Shown here one piece after another: positions 46,369 through 55,242 of a DNA stretch of 64,000 nt; the stretch's first letter is position 1; each line of letters starts with the position of its first letter. The stretch lies in the IMG/VR virus record IMGVR_UViG_3300032676_000779, positions 37,982 through 101,981 of that record. One strand, given 5' to 3'. This DNA is from a virus. The notes beneath the pieces are model-generated. The model did no database searches and was not told the origin of the DNA. It was given only the letters and a program-made list of their open reading frames with translations. The position numbers and the translations under genes were made by a program.

Positions 46369-46818
46369 TTATTGTATGGCAGCTATACCTGTCTGTGTAT
46401 TAAAGAATACGTTCAACACCGACGGCTGATTGAACGGCACGACTGCAATTTCAACTTCTACTAGAATACCATTTAATTGCGGGTATACGTTGACATACCC
46501 TAAGGAAAGTCTTGGATCCAATGATGCTATACGTCTGATTTCGTTTTGCAATTGAACTTGTGTGTCCGTCGTGTTAGGTTCAAAAACAAAATCCCAGAGA
46601 AAGGTACCGTACTGTGGCTGTCCTACTTTTTGACCGTACGGTATGTTTAGTGCATTTATGAAATCTCTTATAACTAATTGAACATCTACCATACGGAACT
46701 TCTTGCCGATTACTAAAGAAGTTACTGTTCCGCCAGGACCACCATCAGGCCCATTTAGGACATTTGTGGTCTTTGGTAGACATGCATCAATCGTGCTAAA
46801 TCCAATATACTGTGCCAT
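46369..46818 (-). CDS. 25: Baseplate wedge protein gp25
   Basis: The protein has 149 residues. Landmarks of the GPW/gp25 family are RDFINALNIPYGQKVGQPQY with GTFLWDFVFEP near residue 50-85, then QLQNEIRRIASLDPRLSLGY, in which DPR replaces the usual EPR, and NGILVEVEIAVVPFNQP at the end. T4 gp25 has 132 residues. It is a sheath-initiating component of the wedge next to gp6 and gp53. The gene lies between the gp5-like hub gene and gp6 as in related phages. Confidence 0.93.
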   Translation of the reverse strand: MAQYIGFSTIDACLPKTTNVLNGPDGGPGGTVTSLVIGKKFRMVDVQLVIRDFINALNIPYGQKVGQPQYGTFLWDFVFEPNTTDTQVQLQNEIRRIASLDPRLSLGYVNVYPQLNGILVEVEIAVVPFNQPSVLNVFFNTQTGIAAIQ

Positions 46819-46838
46819 ACTTCTATTTAGCCCCTGTA

Positions 46839-49800
46839 TTATGCATTATTTGTTGGTCCCGTAATACCATCAAGTGAATTGTTCAGAGACGCAATGTTAT
46901 TTGCAGTCGAGAGTTGCAATGCTTTGATTGCGGTAGCTGTTTGAGTTATAGGAGTAGTAGATACTGTTACAGGTGTTGTTTGTGCTAGATTAATTAATGA
47001 CGTGCCAGCCCCTGTAATTGTAGATACTATGCCCTGAACTGTGCTTTTCAGTCCTGCAGTAGAAAGAGGAATTCCTGTGTTGATAGTAGAAGGTGGGTTA
47101 GGAAGACCAGTAGGTGCAGAAGCGGTGTTGCTTGTTTGGTCAGACACCGCTGCTGCTGTTCCATCACCCTCTTGTAGCAACGCCAAATATGTTGGATCAT
47201 TAATTACACTATTCCACTGAGCAAGCAGAACCGCTAATTGTGGATCGCCGGCCGGAAGGGTTTGTCGAGCAGACTCGTATGCCTTTCTCGCAGCCTCTGC
47301 TTTTTTATTGTACGCATCCAATTGATCAATTACGTCATATAACTTATTTCCTTGATCAACGAGTGACTGTGCGTCATTTACTGCACTACTAGGAATTCCA
47401 CCAACTAAATTTGGCATCGGTATGCCAGGATCACCTAATACGTTAGTAATTTGTGAGGTTATACTTGTTCTGTCTGTGGTGTTGAAACCTATAACAGGCA
47501 ACTTGATGCCGCTTGGTCCTGACGACAACGCAGCGATTGCCGATTGTAGGTCCGCTGCTGCACCAACTGATAGCCCTGAAGATGCTAAGCTGGTTAAACT
47601 GTTTAGACTATTAGGTAAACTAATAGGAGAAAGATTTAATCCTCCCATCACACTTGCCGTAGCAGCATTGATTGCACCAGTCAACTGTCCTACACCCGGA
47701 ATTGCATTTACTGCATTTTTAGCATTATTGAATACCGATGACACTGCACTTATTCCTCCAGGTAAATTGCTTAACCCGCTAGCTATAGTAGATGAGGTCG
47801 ATGCTGCTGAACCTTGCTGAACAATCGAGGCTGCTGTAGATAGTCCGCCTATGCCTCCGCTAGCTATAGTTGCTCCGGCGCCCGCAATTGCGCTTACTGA
47901 GTTTACGGCCGTTTGCACTCCGCTTGAAGTAGGATTAAGAGGATTGCTAGTAACTGAAGATAGTGTAACTGTAGCCGTCGTACTAGATACACCGGTTACG
48001 CCGCCGATAGTAGTTGTGACAGAACCATATGAACTAGTTGCAGCGTTAACGATATTTGTGGCTTTGCTTGCGAGAGTAGATACGGCCGCGATAGAACCAG
48101 TTATTCCGCCCACTGAATTGTTGATAGAGCCTACTGCTCCGTTGACTGAACCTGCAATTTTAGTCAATGACGTTAGTGCGCCGGCCGCGCCTGCAAGCGA
48201 TCCAGTCAACGTAGTAAAGTTTGCACTAATACCGTTTGAGCCAAAGATGCTAGAGGCATCCGAACTTACCGTAGTGCTTAGTTGACCAGTTTGCTCTGAC
48301 AATCCAGCAGCAGTAGCAGCATTATCTTTTGCAATTTGTGTGAGATTCTGTGGGACATTTGGTTTAAGAGGTTTAAATGAATTCTTGATCGCATCGAACG
48401 CTGAACCTGCAATACCTTTAGCTTGGTCTATTAAACCAGCCAAGGATGGAATTTTACCCATCGCAGTTAATGCATTTGAAATGCCGCCCAATCCACCTAA
48501 GGAAGTAGCCAAACCTGCTGCTGCTATACCAGATCCAATAGACTGTAGTGCTCCCGTAATGTTGCCCAATGCTGCGCCTGCTACACCGCTCACTTGTTTT
48601 ACAGCATCAGTTGTGGCCTCTACTCCGTTCGTTGTCGCGGACTGGACTAAACCAGCAACCGTTGCCGGAGATTCTGCTCCGGTTAGAACGCCGGCTGCTC
48701 CTAATGCAGTTTGTGACTTTTGCATGTTGGTAATTACGGTATTTGTTTGTGCAGTAATATTTTGGGTTAGGTTTGTTAAATCTTTTGCTCCAGGTGCACC
48801 AGTAAAGAGAGAAGACGGCATCGCATTCGTCAAATCAACACCGTTCTTAACTAGCCCATTTACAAGGGTATCTGCTCCGGGTTTAAGTACACCAGCACTA
48901 GCCAATGACGAAGGCGTGAGTGCAAATGAACCAATTGCTCCTACTTTTCCGGTTGCAGTTTCTACAACGGCAGCGCCCTGCTTTGTCGCTGCTGCTAGCG
49001 GCCCGGTAGCTGCTGCTGTAGCTGTTGCACCAAGCATTGCATTGGTAGTACCTTTATCCAGTGCAGTTGAGATGTTAGGTGCGTTTGTAGGCGCTGACGC
49101 TACTGTTGCTACCGCAGGAGGCGTGGCGCCGGTCGCTGCGCCAGCAGAGCTTGCGGCTGTTGCAGCCGGAGTTGGTGCTGCGGGAAGATTATCTGAAGCG
49201 CTAAGGCTGGTTTTCACATCTACACCTTGACCTGCATTAGCCCATGGCGCATGTGCTGGTGCCCTTGAGGCAATCGTAAGTAGTTTACCGGGTGCAGCAA
49301 GGAATCCTTTTTCTTCATCGTATAAGGTGTCAGTTTGTGCATTTAGTGGAATATTGTCCACTGCCTCAGGTGTCGTGCTTGATTTTCCTGAATTAAGGTT
49401 TACTTTGGTGCCGTTAACGTATGCCTGACCTGATGCTGCTAACGAAGCGTCGCCGCCCGCAGCAAATGCAATGGCGCCGGCTGCTAATCCAGTTATGTCA
49501 CCGGTCGCAGAAGTTTTAAAGTCGCCGCCCGAACGCATCATAGTGTCGTCTTCAGAATTGGTATGAATTTGTTTTGCTTGGATATTTAAATTTTCCATTG
49601 CATGAATGTTAACGTCACGATCCGCATGTAAGTTCAGGTCACCTTGTGTTCGAATGTTCACTGAATTGGTTGAGTACATGTCAATGGTACCCTCTTTTCC
49701 TAATTCAATATACGATTGACCATTAGAGTGCAGAATCATTAATGTCTGACCGTCGTCGCTCATAAGAATCTGATGACCCAAAGCTGTTCGAATTCGAACT

Positions 49801-50630
49801 AGCTGGTCGCGGCCGATAATGTCGCCGTCGTCCATAACAATTGAGTGGCCGCCTCTGCGTGCTACAACCTGAAGTCCTTGCGGATTATCTTGTTGCAATG
49901 ATGCAGGTAGTGTAGTATCATCGTATCCACCTGTATATATGGGTCTGCCCGGAGTAGATACTCCCCAACCAACACGAGATACAGTCTCGCGTGATGCAGA
50001 GGATGATATAGGTCCGCGAATAGGGTCACGAATTATACCCTGTTGATTCATGATTGCTGCGGTATAGCTGTGAACCGGCCGGGCAGTATTTAAAAATTCT
50101 GCACTATCTGACTTCTTCTTGTCGTTAGTGTTCATATTAGTTACAGGAAGACGAGTTGCGCCTCCATAACTGTTTGCTTCACCCTCGTTAGTGAGAATAT
50201 TATCTGATGATCCGATTGCAGGAACCATCTGTAATGATTCTGCTTCCGGAATAGCACCGATGTAGTACCCGTAGTTTTTATCACCATTAACAAATATGCA
50301 GATTACCTGAGTACCGATGTCAGGCGGAGCTTGCCATTGTCCGTATGAGCTAGAATTAGATTTGTAAGTACCGTAACCGTCACTATTCGCAGTTGCTTGC
50401 ACCTTACCAAAAAAGCTACTTAGATAGCTTACAGTAATCCAATTTGTAGAGTCTTCTGGTTTGCTGGAGCTGTTAGGTTGTACCAAAGATACTCTAATAC
50501 GACCAGATCGTGTCGGGTCAACATTATCTCTAACTACGCCTATTAGTGGTACAGTTTGTACACCAGACCCACCTTTACCAGGTTTGTCTGCTGCTATCTG
50601 ACCTCTTGGTTTAAATGTATCAATTGGCAT
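46839..50630 (-). CDS. 5: gp5-like baseplate hub/spike protein, OB-fold with long Ala/Ser-rich tail
   Basis: The protein has 1263 residues. The N-terminus is the gp5/gpV-type OB domain: VPLIGVVRDNVDPTRSGRIR, then NWITVSYLSSFFGKV, DIGTQVICIFVNGDKNYGYY and IGAIPEAESLQM. Residues about 230-450 have VARRGGHSIVMDDGD and short repeated beta strands (INLHADRDVNIHAMENLNIQ-type), as in the triple beta-helix spike. No lysozyme domain, which T4 gp5 has between these, can be seen. From about residue 470 to the end the protein is very rich in Ala, Ser, Gly and Thr, perhaps a flexible or fibrous extension. It begins the hub that pierces the outer membrane. Confidence 0.85.
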   Translation of the reverse strand: MPIDTFKPRGQIAADKPGKGGSGVQTVPLIGVVRDNVDPTRSGRIRVSLVQPNSSSKPEDSTNWITVSYLSSFFGKVQATANSDGYGTYKSNSSSYGQWQAPPDIGTQVICIFVNGDKNYGYYIGAIPEAESLQMVPAIGSSDNILTNEGEANSYGGATRLPVTNMNTNDKKKSDSAEFLNTARPVHSYTAAIMNQQGIIRDPIRGPISSSASRETVSRVGWGVSTPGRPIYTGGYDDTTLPASLQQDNPQGLQVVARRGGHSIVMDDGDIIGRDQLVRIRTALGHQILMSDDGQTLMILHSNGQSYIELGKEGTIDMYSTNSVNIRTQGDLNLHADRDVNIHAMENLNIQAKQIHTNSEDDTMMRSGGDFKTSATGDITGLAAGAIAFAAGGDASLAASGQAYVNGTKVNLNSGKSSTTPEAVDNIPLNAQTDTLYDEEKGFLAAPGKLLTIASRAPAHAPWANAGQGVDVKTSLSASDNLPAAPTPAATAASSAGAATGATPPAVATVASAPTNAPNISTALDKGTTNAMLGATATAAATGPLAAATKQGAAVVETATGKVGAIGSFALTPSSLASAGVLKPGADTLVNGLVKNGVDLTNAMPSSLFTGAPGAKDLTNLTQNITAQTNTVITNMQKSQTALGAAGVLTGAESPATVAGLVQSATTNGVEATTDAVKQVSGVAGAALGNITGALQSIGSGIAAAGLATSLGGLGGISNALTAMGKIPSLAGLIDQAKGIAGSAFDAIKNSFKPLKPNVPQNLTQIAKDNAATAAGLSEQTGQLSTTVSSDASSIFGSNGISANFTTLTGSLAGAAGALTSLTKIAGSVNGAVGSINNSVGGITGSIAAVSTLASKATNIVNAATSSYGSVTTTIGGVTGVSSTTATVTLSSVTSNPLNPTSSGVQTAVNSVSAIAGAGATIASGGIGGLSTAASIVQQGSAASTSSTIASGLSNLPGGISAVSSVFNNAKNAVNAIPGVGQLTGAINAATASVMGGLNLSPISLPNSLNSLTSLASSGLSVGAAADLQSAIAALSSGPSGIKLPVIGFNTTDRTSITSQITNVLGDPGIPMPNLVGGIPSSAVNDAQSLVDQGNKLYDVIDQLDAYNKKAEAARKAYESARQTLPAGDPQLAVLLAQWNSVINDPTYLALLQEGDGTAAAVSDQTSNTASAPTGLPNPPSTINTGIPLSTAGLKSTVQGIVSTITGAGTSLINLAQTTPVTVSTTPITQTATAIKALQLSTANNIASLNNSLDGITGPTNNA

Positions 50631-50645
50631 ACTGGTTTCTCGTTA

Positions 50646-53309
50646 TTAAGTTGTAGCTTCGGCTGGTTTTTGTTGTGCTGGTTGAGGTTGGCTTACTGTG
50701 CCGTTTTGGGCATCAGTTTGCGGAGCAGGCTTTAATCCAGTAGTAGGCGCTTGTTTGCTCGCATTAGTCGGTGATGGACCTGGATTTGAAGACTGTGATG
50801 CAGATGACGCTGCGTTAGAATCTACTGGAACCCCGTTGAACGGATTCACTGTCATCTCAAATGATTGAGTAAATTTTCCGCCAGAAAAAGTATTTTTTAC
50901 TGTGTTTACTTGGTAACTAACCCCTTGAACTAAAGGATTTCCGTTAGCATCTTTGAGAATATTCACCGAATTCGGATATGTTTGAAAATATACTTTGTCA
51001 TTTAGATTCATTAGTCCAGTCCCGTTACTAGTAGTATCATAATCTATCGCTTCATTGAAATTTATTTCAACAAACACCTGACCACCATTGGGTGCAATAC
51101 TATATCCATTCGGAGAATAGTGTGTATTAAAATGATTGTCTTGATTAGCCGTATCTTGTATTAGGAAATCTGGATCACCCAAAACAGATACGTGAACGTC
51201 TGAATAGGCTACTGGATTGTATAAACTGTCTTTGTAGCTAGCTACTGCTTCTGCTCCGTTACCTTGAGTGTTGGTGCTGGATTGGGGCGTGCTTTGCGCG
51301 GGAGCAGTAGTAGCAGTATTAGGTGCACCCTTTAAAGGGTCTGGGCCAGGTTGATTTAGTGCAGCCAAAAAATATCCATTATTAATAGTATGTGAATATT
51401 CTGTAATCTCTGAATTTTTTCCTGTATACCAATACTGATATCTTTTATAAGGACCATAATATGGTTGAGTTGTACTAATAGCTGGACTGTTAACGAGAGG
51501 TGTTTGATATTCCCGGATAACATATACTATATCAAATATCCAATCATGAATAATATTATCCCATCTAGGATTTTCTACCCGGACACTACAGTTATACCAA
51601 ACCGGATAAGTAGGGTTAGGGTTTGGTATAACTGTATTATCCCCGTTAGTTGAGTTGGTCGTATTAGAAGACAATGCGTCTGTTACATAAGTACTGGATG
51701 TTATTGTTTGGTCTATGCACTGTAAAATAGGCTGGGAAGCAAAAGTAATAGTCTTTATGTTGGGATTGTAAACTCCGGTAACCTCAGCCTTAGGATTAGA
51801 TTGTGCGCTATTTGTTGCACCAGACATCGCTGCTTTTGCTTTGTTATTATCGGCTGGATTAATCATAGAAGCATTCGCAACAGTGGTTGCTGCGTTACCT
51901 TGATATTCAAATGTGTAGGCTATAGGATATTGTTGTGATGGTTTTTGACCATTACTGGTATTAGTTAGTTGTTGCTGTTTTGCGTTCAACTGACTAGCAA
52001 GGTCGCTCAAAACTTCACCAACGGTCGAACCTTTACATGTAAAATTGGGACTACCGTTTAGGTATCCGTATTTTGTACCGAATCCGGTAGAGCTTGCTAG
52101 GTAAGTTGCTTCTATGTCATACGTAGTGGTGCCTGCACCAAGCTTAAACCCGAATGTGTTTATATTAATATCATAATAAGTTTCAAAAAGGGCGCCGACG
52201 CCGCCAGCATTAGGATCTAGTGGAATACCATTAAATATTTCTTTGCCAGTTGCTAGTGTTCCATCTGGTAGATATCCAAAAAATCTAATACCCAAAATAA
52301 AAAGACTTTTTGTCGGATTGTCAGGTATATTAATGGCCGAACTGTAGTTGTTTATAACAGTTTGTGCTGTTTTTATTTTATCAATAAGCGAGAAACCATA
52401 TGGTTCTGTAATAGTAAATTTTATATCAGAGTTTACCGCGGCGGCGCCAGACCCATTAGTAGACACTACATGATCAAAGGATAGATTGTCAATACCATAA
52501 TCAAAATCAATTCCGGGGGCGCGATTGGCAGGATTACCGCTTCCCCCGCTCTGTGCTATTAGGTAGGCGCCGCCGATTATCGGTTGACCCGTATTGGAAT
52601 TTATAAATGTATTTGTTTGCGCGGCGGTGTTTATAGAAGGGCTGTTCGCCAGTGACTGAGGAATCACATTTATACTTTGTTTTCCGCTCGCTAAAAATGC
52701 ACTGTATGCATCAGGTGTTATCATATATAAACTTAATTGATATGTATAACTAGAAAGCTGACTTAATGGATTGTACAGGCGTTTTCCAGGTAGGTCTCCG
52801 TTGGGTGGCGTCGGCGCTGCTGCTGCCGCAGCAGACACGCTTGCGGGAGTTGGATTTGTTACTGATCCGGACGGATTTGCCGGTGACGAAGGAGGTGCAC
52901 CAGATGATCCTGCAGGATTTGACTGCGTGTTACCGCTATCATCATCTGATATCGGAGGAAGAGGTTTATCATTTGTCGCTGTTGGGGTTAGTGCGGCGGA
53001 GTTATCTGTAGGCGTAGGTTCTGGTGGTGTAGGTTTATATTGAGCCATGGCCTGTGCGTCTATTGAGGGGGATTGCATAACAAGATTCATATTCAATGCT
53101 GATAGACTAGAAGCCAATGCACTATTACCGGCATCTATTGCTTCATTCGCCAAACTCCTCACGCCCGACATGGCCGCTTGCGCATTCCCTGCACTTAATA
53201 AAAGAGACCCGTTTGGATTATTAATAACATAGGAAACCCTTTGATACTCAGGATTATATTGAGCGATAACAGTATACCCATTAATAGTAGTTGTCACACT
53301 ATCGACCAT
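50646..53309 (-). CDS. Large baseplate/tail structural protein, 887 residues
   Basis: The N-terminus (INGYTVIAQYNPEYQRVSYV) is followed by a Pro/Thr/Ser-rich linker near residues 90-175, then PLSQLSSYTYQLSLYMITPD, which opens a structural domain known to me from other aquatic T4-like phages, and KSLFILGIRFFGYLPDG. The C-terminal 100 residues are again low-complexity (Pro, Gln, Thr, Ala). The gene sits between gp53 and the gp5-like hub gene, both in frame order and spacing, so a hub or tail-tip role (the place of gp27/gp48/gp54) is likely. I cannot assign it to one of these by sequence. Confidence 0.72.
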   Translation of the reverse strand: MVDSVTTTINGYTVIAQYNPEYQRVSYVINNPNGSLLLSAGNAQAAMSGVRSLANEAIDAGNSALASSLSALNMNLVMQSPSIDAQAMAQYKPTPPEPTPTDNSAALTPTATNDKPLPPISDDDSGNTQSNPAGSSGAPPSSPANPSGSVTNPTPASVSAAAAAAPTPPNGDLPGKRLYNPLSQLSSYTYQLSLYMITPDAYSAFLASGKQSINVIPQSLANSPSINTAAQTNTFINSNTGQPIIGGAYLIAQSGGSGNPANRAPGIDFDYGIDNLSFDHVVSTNGSGAAAVNSDIKFTITEPYGFSLIDKIKTAQTVINNYSSAINIPDNPTKSLFILGIRFFGYLPDGTLATGKEIFNGIPLDPNAGGVGALFETYYDININTFGFKLGAGTTTYDIEATYLASSTGFGTKYGYLNGSPNFTCKGSTVGEVLSDLASQLNAKQQQLTNTSNGQKPSQQYPIAYTFEYQGNAATTVANASMINPADNNKAKAAMSGATNSAQSNPKAEVTGVYNPNIKTITFASQPILQCIDQTITSSTYVTDALSSNTTNSTNGDNTVIPNPNPTYPVWYNCSVRVENPRWDNIIHDWIFDIVYVIREYQTPLVNSPAISTTQPYYGPYKRYQYWYTGKNSEITEYSHTINNGYFLAALNQPGPDPLKGAPNTATTAPAQSTPQSSTNTQGNGAEAVASYKDSLYNPVAYSDVHVSVLGDPDFLIQDTANQDNHFNTHYSPNGYSIAPNGGQVFVEINFNEAIDYDTTSNGTGLMNLNDKVYFQTYPNSVNILKDANGNPLVQGVSYQVNTVKNTFSGGKFTQSFEMTVNPFNGVPVDSNAASSASQSSNPGPSPTNASKQAPTTGLKPAPQTDAQNGTVSQPQPAQQKPAEATT

Positions 53310-53310
53310 A

Positions 53311-53637
53311 TTAGATTCCCAGTACCGTCTTTAGAGTAGACAATGTTGGTACATAGATCCCAGTACCTGCCGTAAAGTTGAAGTACGGGTCCGGGCCGAG
53401 TAAATTAGGATTTCTAACTGCAAACACCCACCAAAGGCTTGCATTTTGATACAAGTCAAACGCTAATAAGTCGGGTCTATATTCGTACACTGCTGTAATT
53501 TGCATATAAACATCTGTAGGATTCATAGGAAGTGGTCTATATGCAAGAACATCCAAATAATTGTTATTCACTATATTTGTATTAAAATACGGACTCGATG
53601 CCGAATACAATCTTTGATTTTGCGTCGATGCGGCCAT
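53311..53637 (-). CDS. 53: Baseplate wedge protein gp53-like
   Basis: The product has 108 residues. VYEYRPDLLAFDLYQNASLW followed by WVFAVRNPN, then DPYFNFTAGTGIYVPTLSTL matches the core of T4 gp53 (R-P-D-L...Y-N-D...W-W...N...DP...F..G..I..P). T4 gp53 is longer (196 residues), so this is a compact form. In T4 it joins neighbouring wedges and contacts gp6 and gp25. The ATG at 53637 overlaps the preceding stop as TAATG; a TTG two codons upstream is less likely. It ends two bases before the next gene. Confidence 0.83.
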   Translation of the reverse strand: MAASTQNQRLYSASSPYFNTNIVNNNYLDVLAYRPLPMNPTDVYMQITAVYEYRPDLLAFDLYQNASLWWVFAVRNPNLLGPDPYFNFTAGTGIYVPTLSTLKTVLGI

Positions 53638-55106
53638 TACCAAAATCCTCCATTTGAATTATTTGTTCCGTCATATATTTTACCAGACGCATAATCAGCA
53701 AGGCTGAAAATATTAGACACTTGGTTTCTACTGACAATCGGAACACAGCTTACTGACAACTGAATCTTTGACGGTACCCAAGTCACTGTACTAGCTGATG
53801 TGGGTGTAGAGAATTGTGGTGGTGGGGTGGCTCCGCCCGGAGAAACTCCAGTAGTTGACAACCTAGCCGATGTAGGGCTTGACTTTAAATTAGTATTATT
53901 AGTAGGGGATGCCGGACGTGTTCCGGGTACAGAAGGTGCTGTAGTTTTAATATAGTCTACATCAGCTGGAAGAGCATAGTTAAATCCAGTAATAGCTAAC
54001 GGATGATTTGAAAATTGGTAACTTCCCATACCGTATATAAAGCATAACGGAGGAGGAGTACCTGCTTTAGGGTTTTGATCTTGTCCATAAAACATTTTAG
54101 TCATCGATCTAAAGAAATGTATTACAGCCAGTACATAGTTAGCTTCAGCAACATCCTGACAAGTAAATTCGCAGGTGAGTGTGATCGAATCAACTGAACT
54201 GCTAGTATACTGGAACATTTTATAGTTGGTGTGTACTAAGCTAGCCGCATCATAGCTAGCCGCATAATTTACCGAAATAGCAGGAGTATATGGAAATATA
54301 ACACCATCAGTATCCACCAGTGGTGCTAAAATACCAGGATCTGAGCTTGTTTTATACAGATATGTTGCTCCCGGAGCCAATGCAAGTCTTACTCGCCAGT
54401 CACCTTGGCCTGCGGCATTTGCAGCAATTGACTGTGTTGCCTGTGACTGTGTATTTGCGACCAAACCTTGCAATCCTTTAGAACTGCCTTGAGCAGAAGG
54501 ATCAGTAGAAAAGTCTGCCGGAAGAACAGCCGGCTGATTTGGTGGAATTGATGGTCCATCCGTGATTACAGGTGGTGTATCTACAATAGTATTCTGTACT
54601 GAACTTACTACAGGTTGGTCAATTATTGGTGGTTGCGGAACTATAGTTACTTGCGGTTGATTTACTATCGGTTCATCAATTATTGGTGGTTGCGGAACTA
54701 TAGTTACTGAACCTGGAGCAGGGGAACCGTTAACCACTACTTCTGAAACAGGTGTGGGTGCATCTGCAATTGAACCTTGAGGTGCAGTGGCTGCGGCTGT
54801 TTCGGCCGTTACGGTCTGTGTTGTAGCCGGATCTGATGAAGGTTGCGTTGTGGTTGCACTAGATGATAGCTGTTGCTGCACTTCGGTAATTGCCTGACTC
54901 AATCCGGCGGTTGCAGTGGCGCCTTCTGCTGCCGATATTTTTCCGGTGTTGACCGCATTAGTAATTTCGTCTTGAAACTGTGTAGGGTTTCTCGTGCTAA
55001 GGTCACTGTCTCCGATAGTTAAAGTATACCAGATAGGTGCGGTGCCGGGCCCTTCTGGGGTAATCGCCTCAATTTTAACATTAGGACTAAGTTGTACGGT
55101 TGCCAT
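53637..55106 (-). CDS. Tail/baseplate structural protein, first gene of the leftward late operon
   Basis: The product has 489 residues. Residues 1-45 form a small domain (TVQLSPNVKIEAITPEGPG), followed by about 150 residues of low complexity with repeats of VTIVPQPPIID. From about residue 195 a folded domain follows: WRVRLALAPGATYLYK, FPYTPAISVNYAASYD, NYVLAVIHFFRSMTKMFYGQ and TPPPLCFIYGMGSYQF, as in hub or tube-associated proteins of aquatic T4-like phages. ATG 55106 is preferred (AGGA upstream, start of the conserved domain) over ATG 55136. A late box at 55148-55155 precedes it. Confidence 0.75.
   Translation of the reverse strand: MATVQLSPNVKIEAITPEGPGTAPIWYTLTIGDSDLSTRNPTQFQDEITNAVNTGKISAAEGATATAGLSQAITEVQQQLSSSATTTQPSSDPATTQTVTAETAAATAPQGSIADAPTPVSEVVVNGSPAPGSVTIVPQPPIIDEPIVNQPQVTIVPQPPIIDQPVVSSVQNTIVDTPPVITDGPSIPPNQPAVLPADFSTDPSAQGSSKGLQGLVANTQSQATQSIAANAAGQGDWRVRLALAPGATYLYKTSSDPGILAPLVDTDGVIFPYTPAISVNYAASYDAASLVHTNYKMFQYTSSSVDSITLTCEFTCQDVAEANYVLAVIHFFRSMTKMFYGQDQNPKAGTPPPLCFIYGMGSYQFSNHPLAITGFNYALPADVDYIKTTAPSVPGTRPASPTNNTNLKSSPTSARLSTTGVSPGGATPPPQFSTPTSASTVTWVPSKIQLSVSCVPIVSRNQVSNIFSLADYASGKIYDGTNNSNGGFW
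54619..54708 (-). repeat. Direct repeat of 33 bases, period 57
   Basis: Two identical 33-base copies (54619-54651 and 54676-54708) inside the structural gene encode VTIVPQPPIID-type segments. A third, more diverged copy follows in the protein (NTIVDTPPVITDGPSIP). The exact identity suggests recent duplication of a flexible Pro-rich linker unit. Confidence 0.85.
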
Positions 55107-55123
55107 GTAACAGAGATTCCTAT

Positions 55124-55155
55124 GATAAATATACAATACTCTGATTGTATTTATC
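55124..55155. promoter_or_regulatory. Facing late boxes forming an inverted repeat at the divergent junction
   Basis: GATAAATA occurs on the plus strand at 55124-55131 and on the minus strand at 55148-55155. With flanking bases (ACAAT/ATTGT) they make an imperfect inverted repeat of about 12 bases per arm. The minus copy is placed to drive the leftward structural operon (start 55106) and the plus copy would read towards gp55. Because the boxes face each other their use should be mutually exclusive. Confidence 0.55.
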
Positions 55156-55188
55156 GTTTCAAAAAATCGTCAAATTTACCCGTATACT

Positions 55189-55218
55189 GTTGCAATACTG
55201 CAACAGTAATAGTATAAT
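55189..55218 (+). promoter_or_regulatory. Sigma70-type promoter for gp55 with palindrome over the -35 box
   Basis: TTGCAA (55190-55195), a 17-base spacer and TATAAT (55213-55218) make a near-consensus host sigma70 promoter 24 bases before GTG 55243. A perfect hexamer palindrome GTTGCA-ATAC-TGCAAC (55189-55204) covers the -35 box and could be an operator. A host-type promoter is expected for an early or middle gene that makes the late sigma factor. Confidence 0.72.
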
Positions 55219-55242
55219 ACCCTATAGTAAAGAGGATTACCA

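Noticed and set aside
48340-49230. Plus-strand open frame of 296 codons, with others at 47422-47820 and 47851-48285
   Set aside because: They lie antisense to the Ala/Ser/Gly-rich part of the gp5-like gene; such composition opens the opposite frame by chance. No ribosome site or recognised motif.
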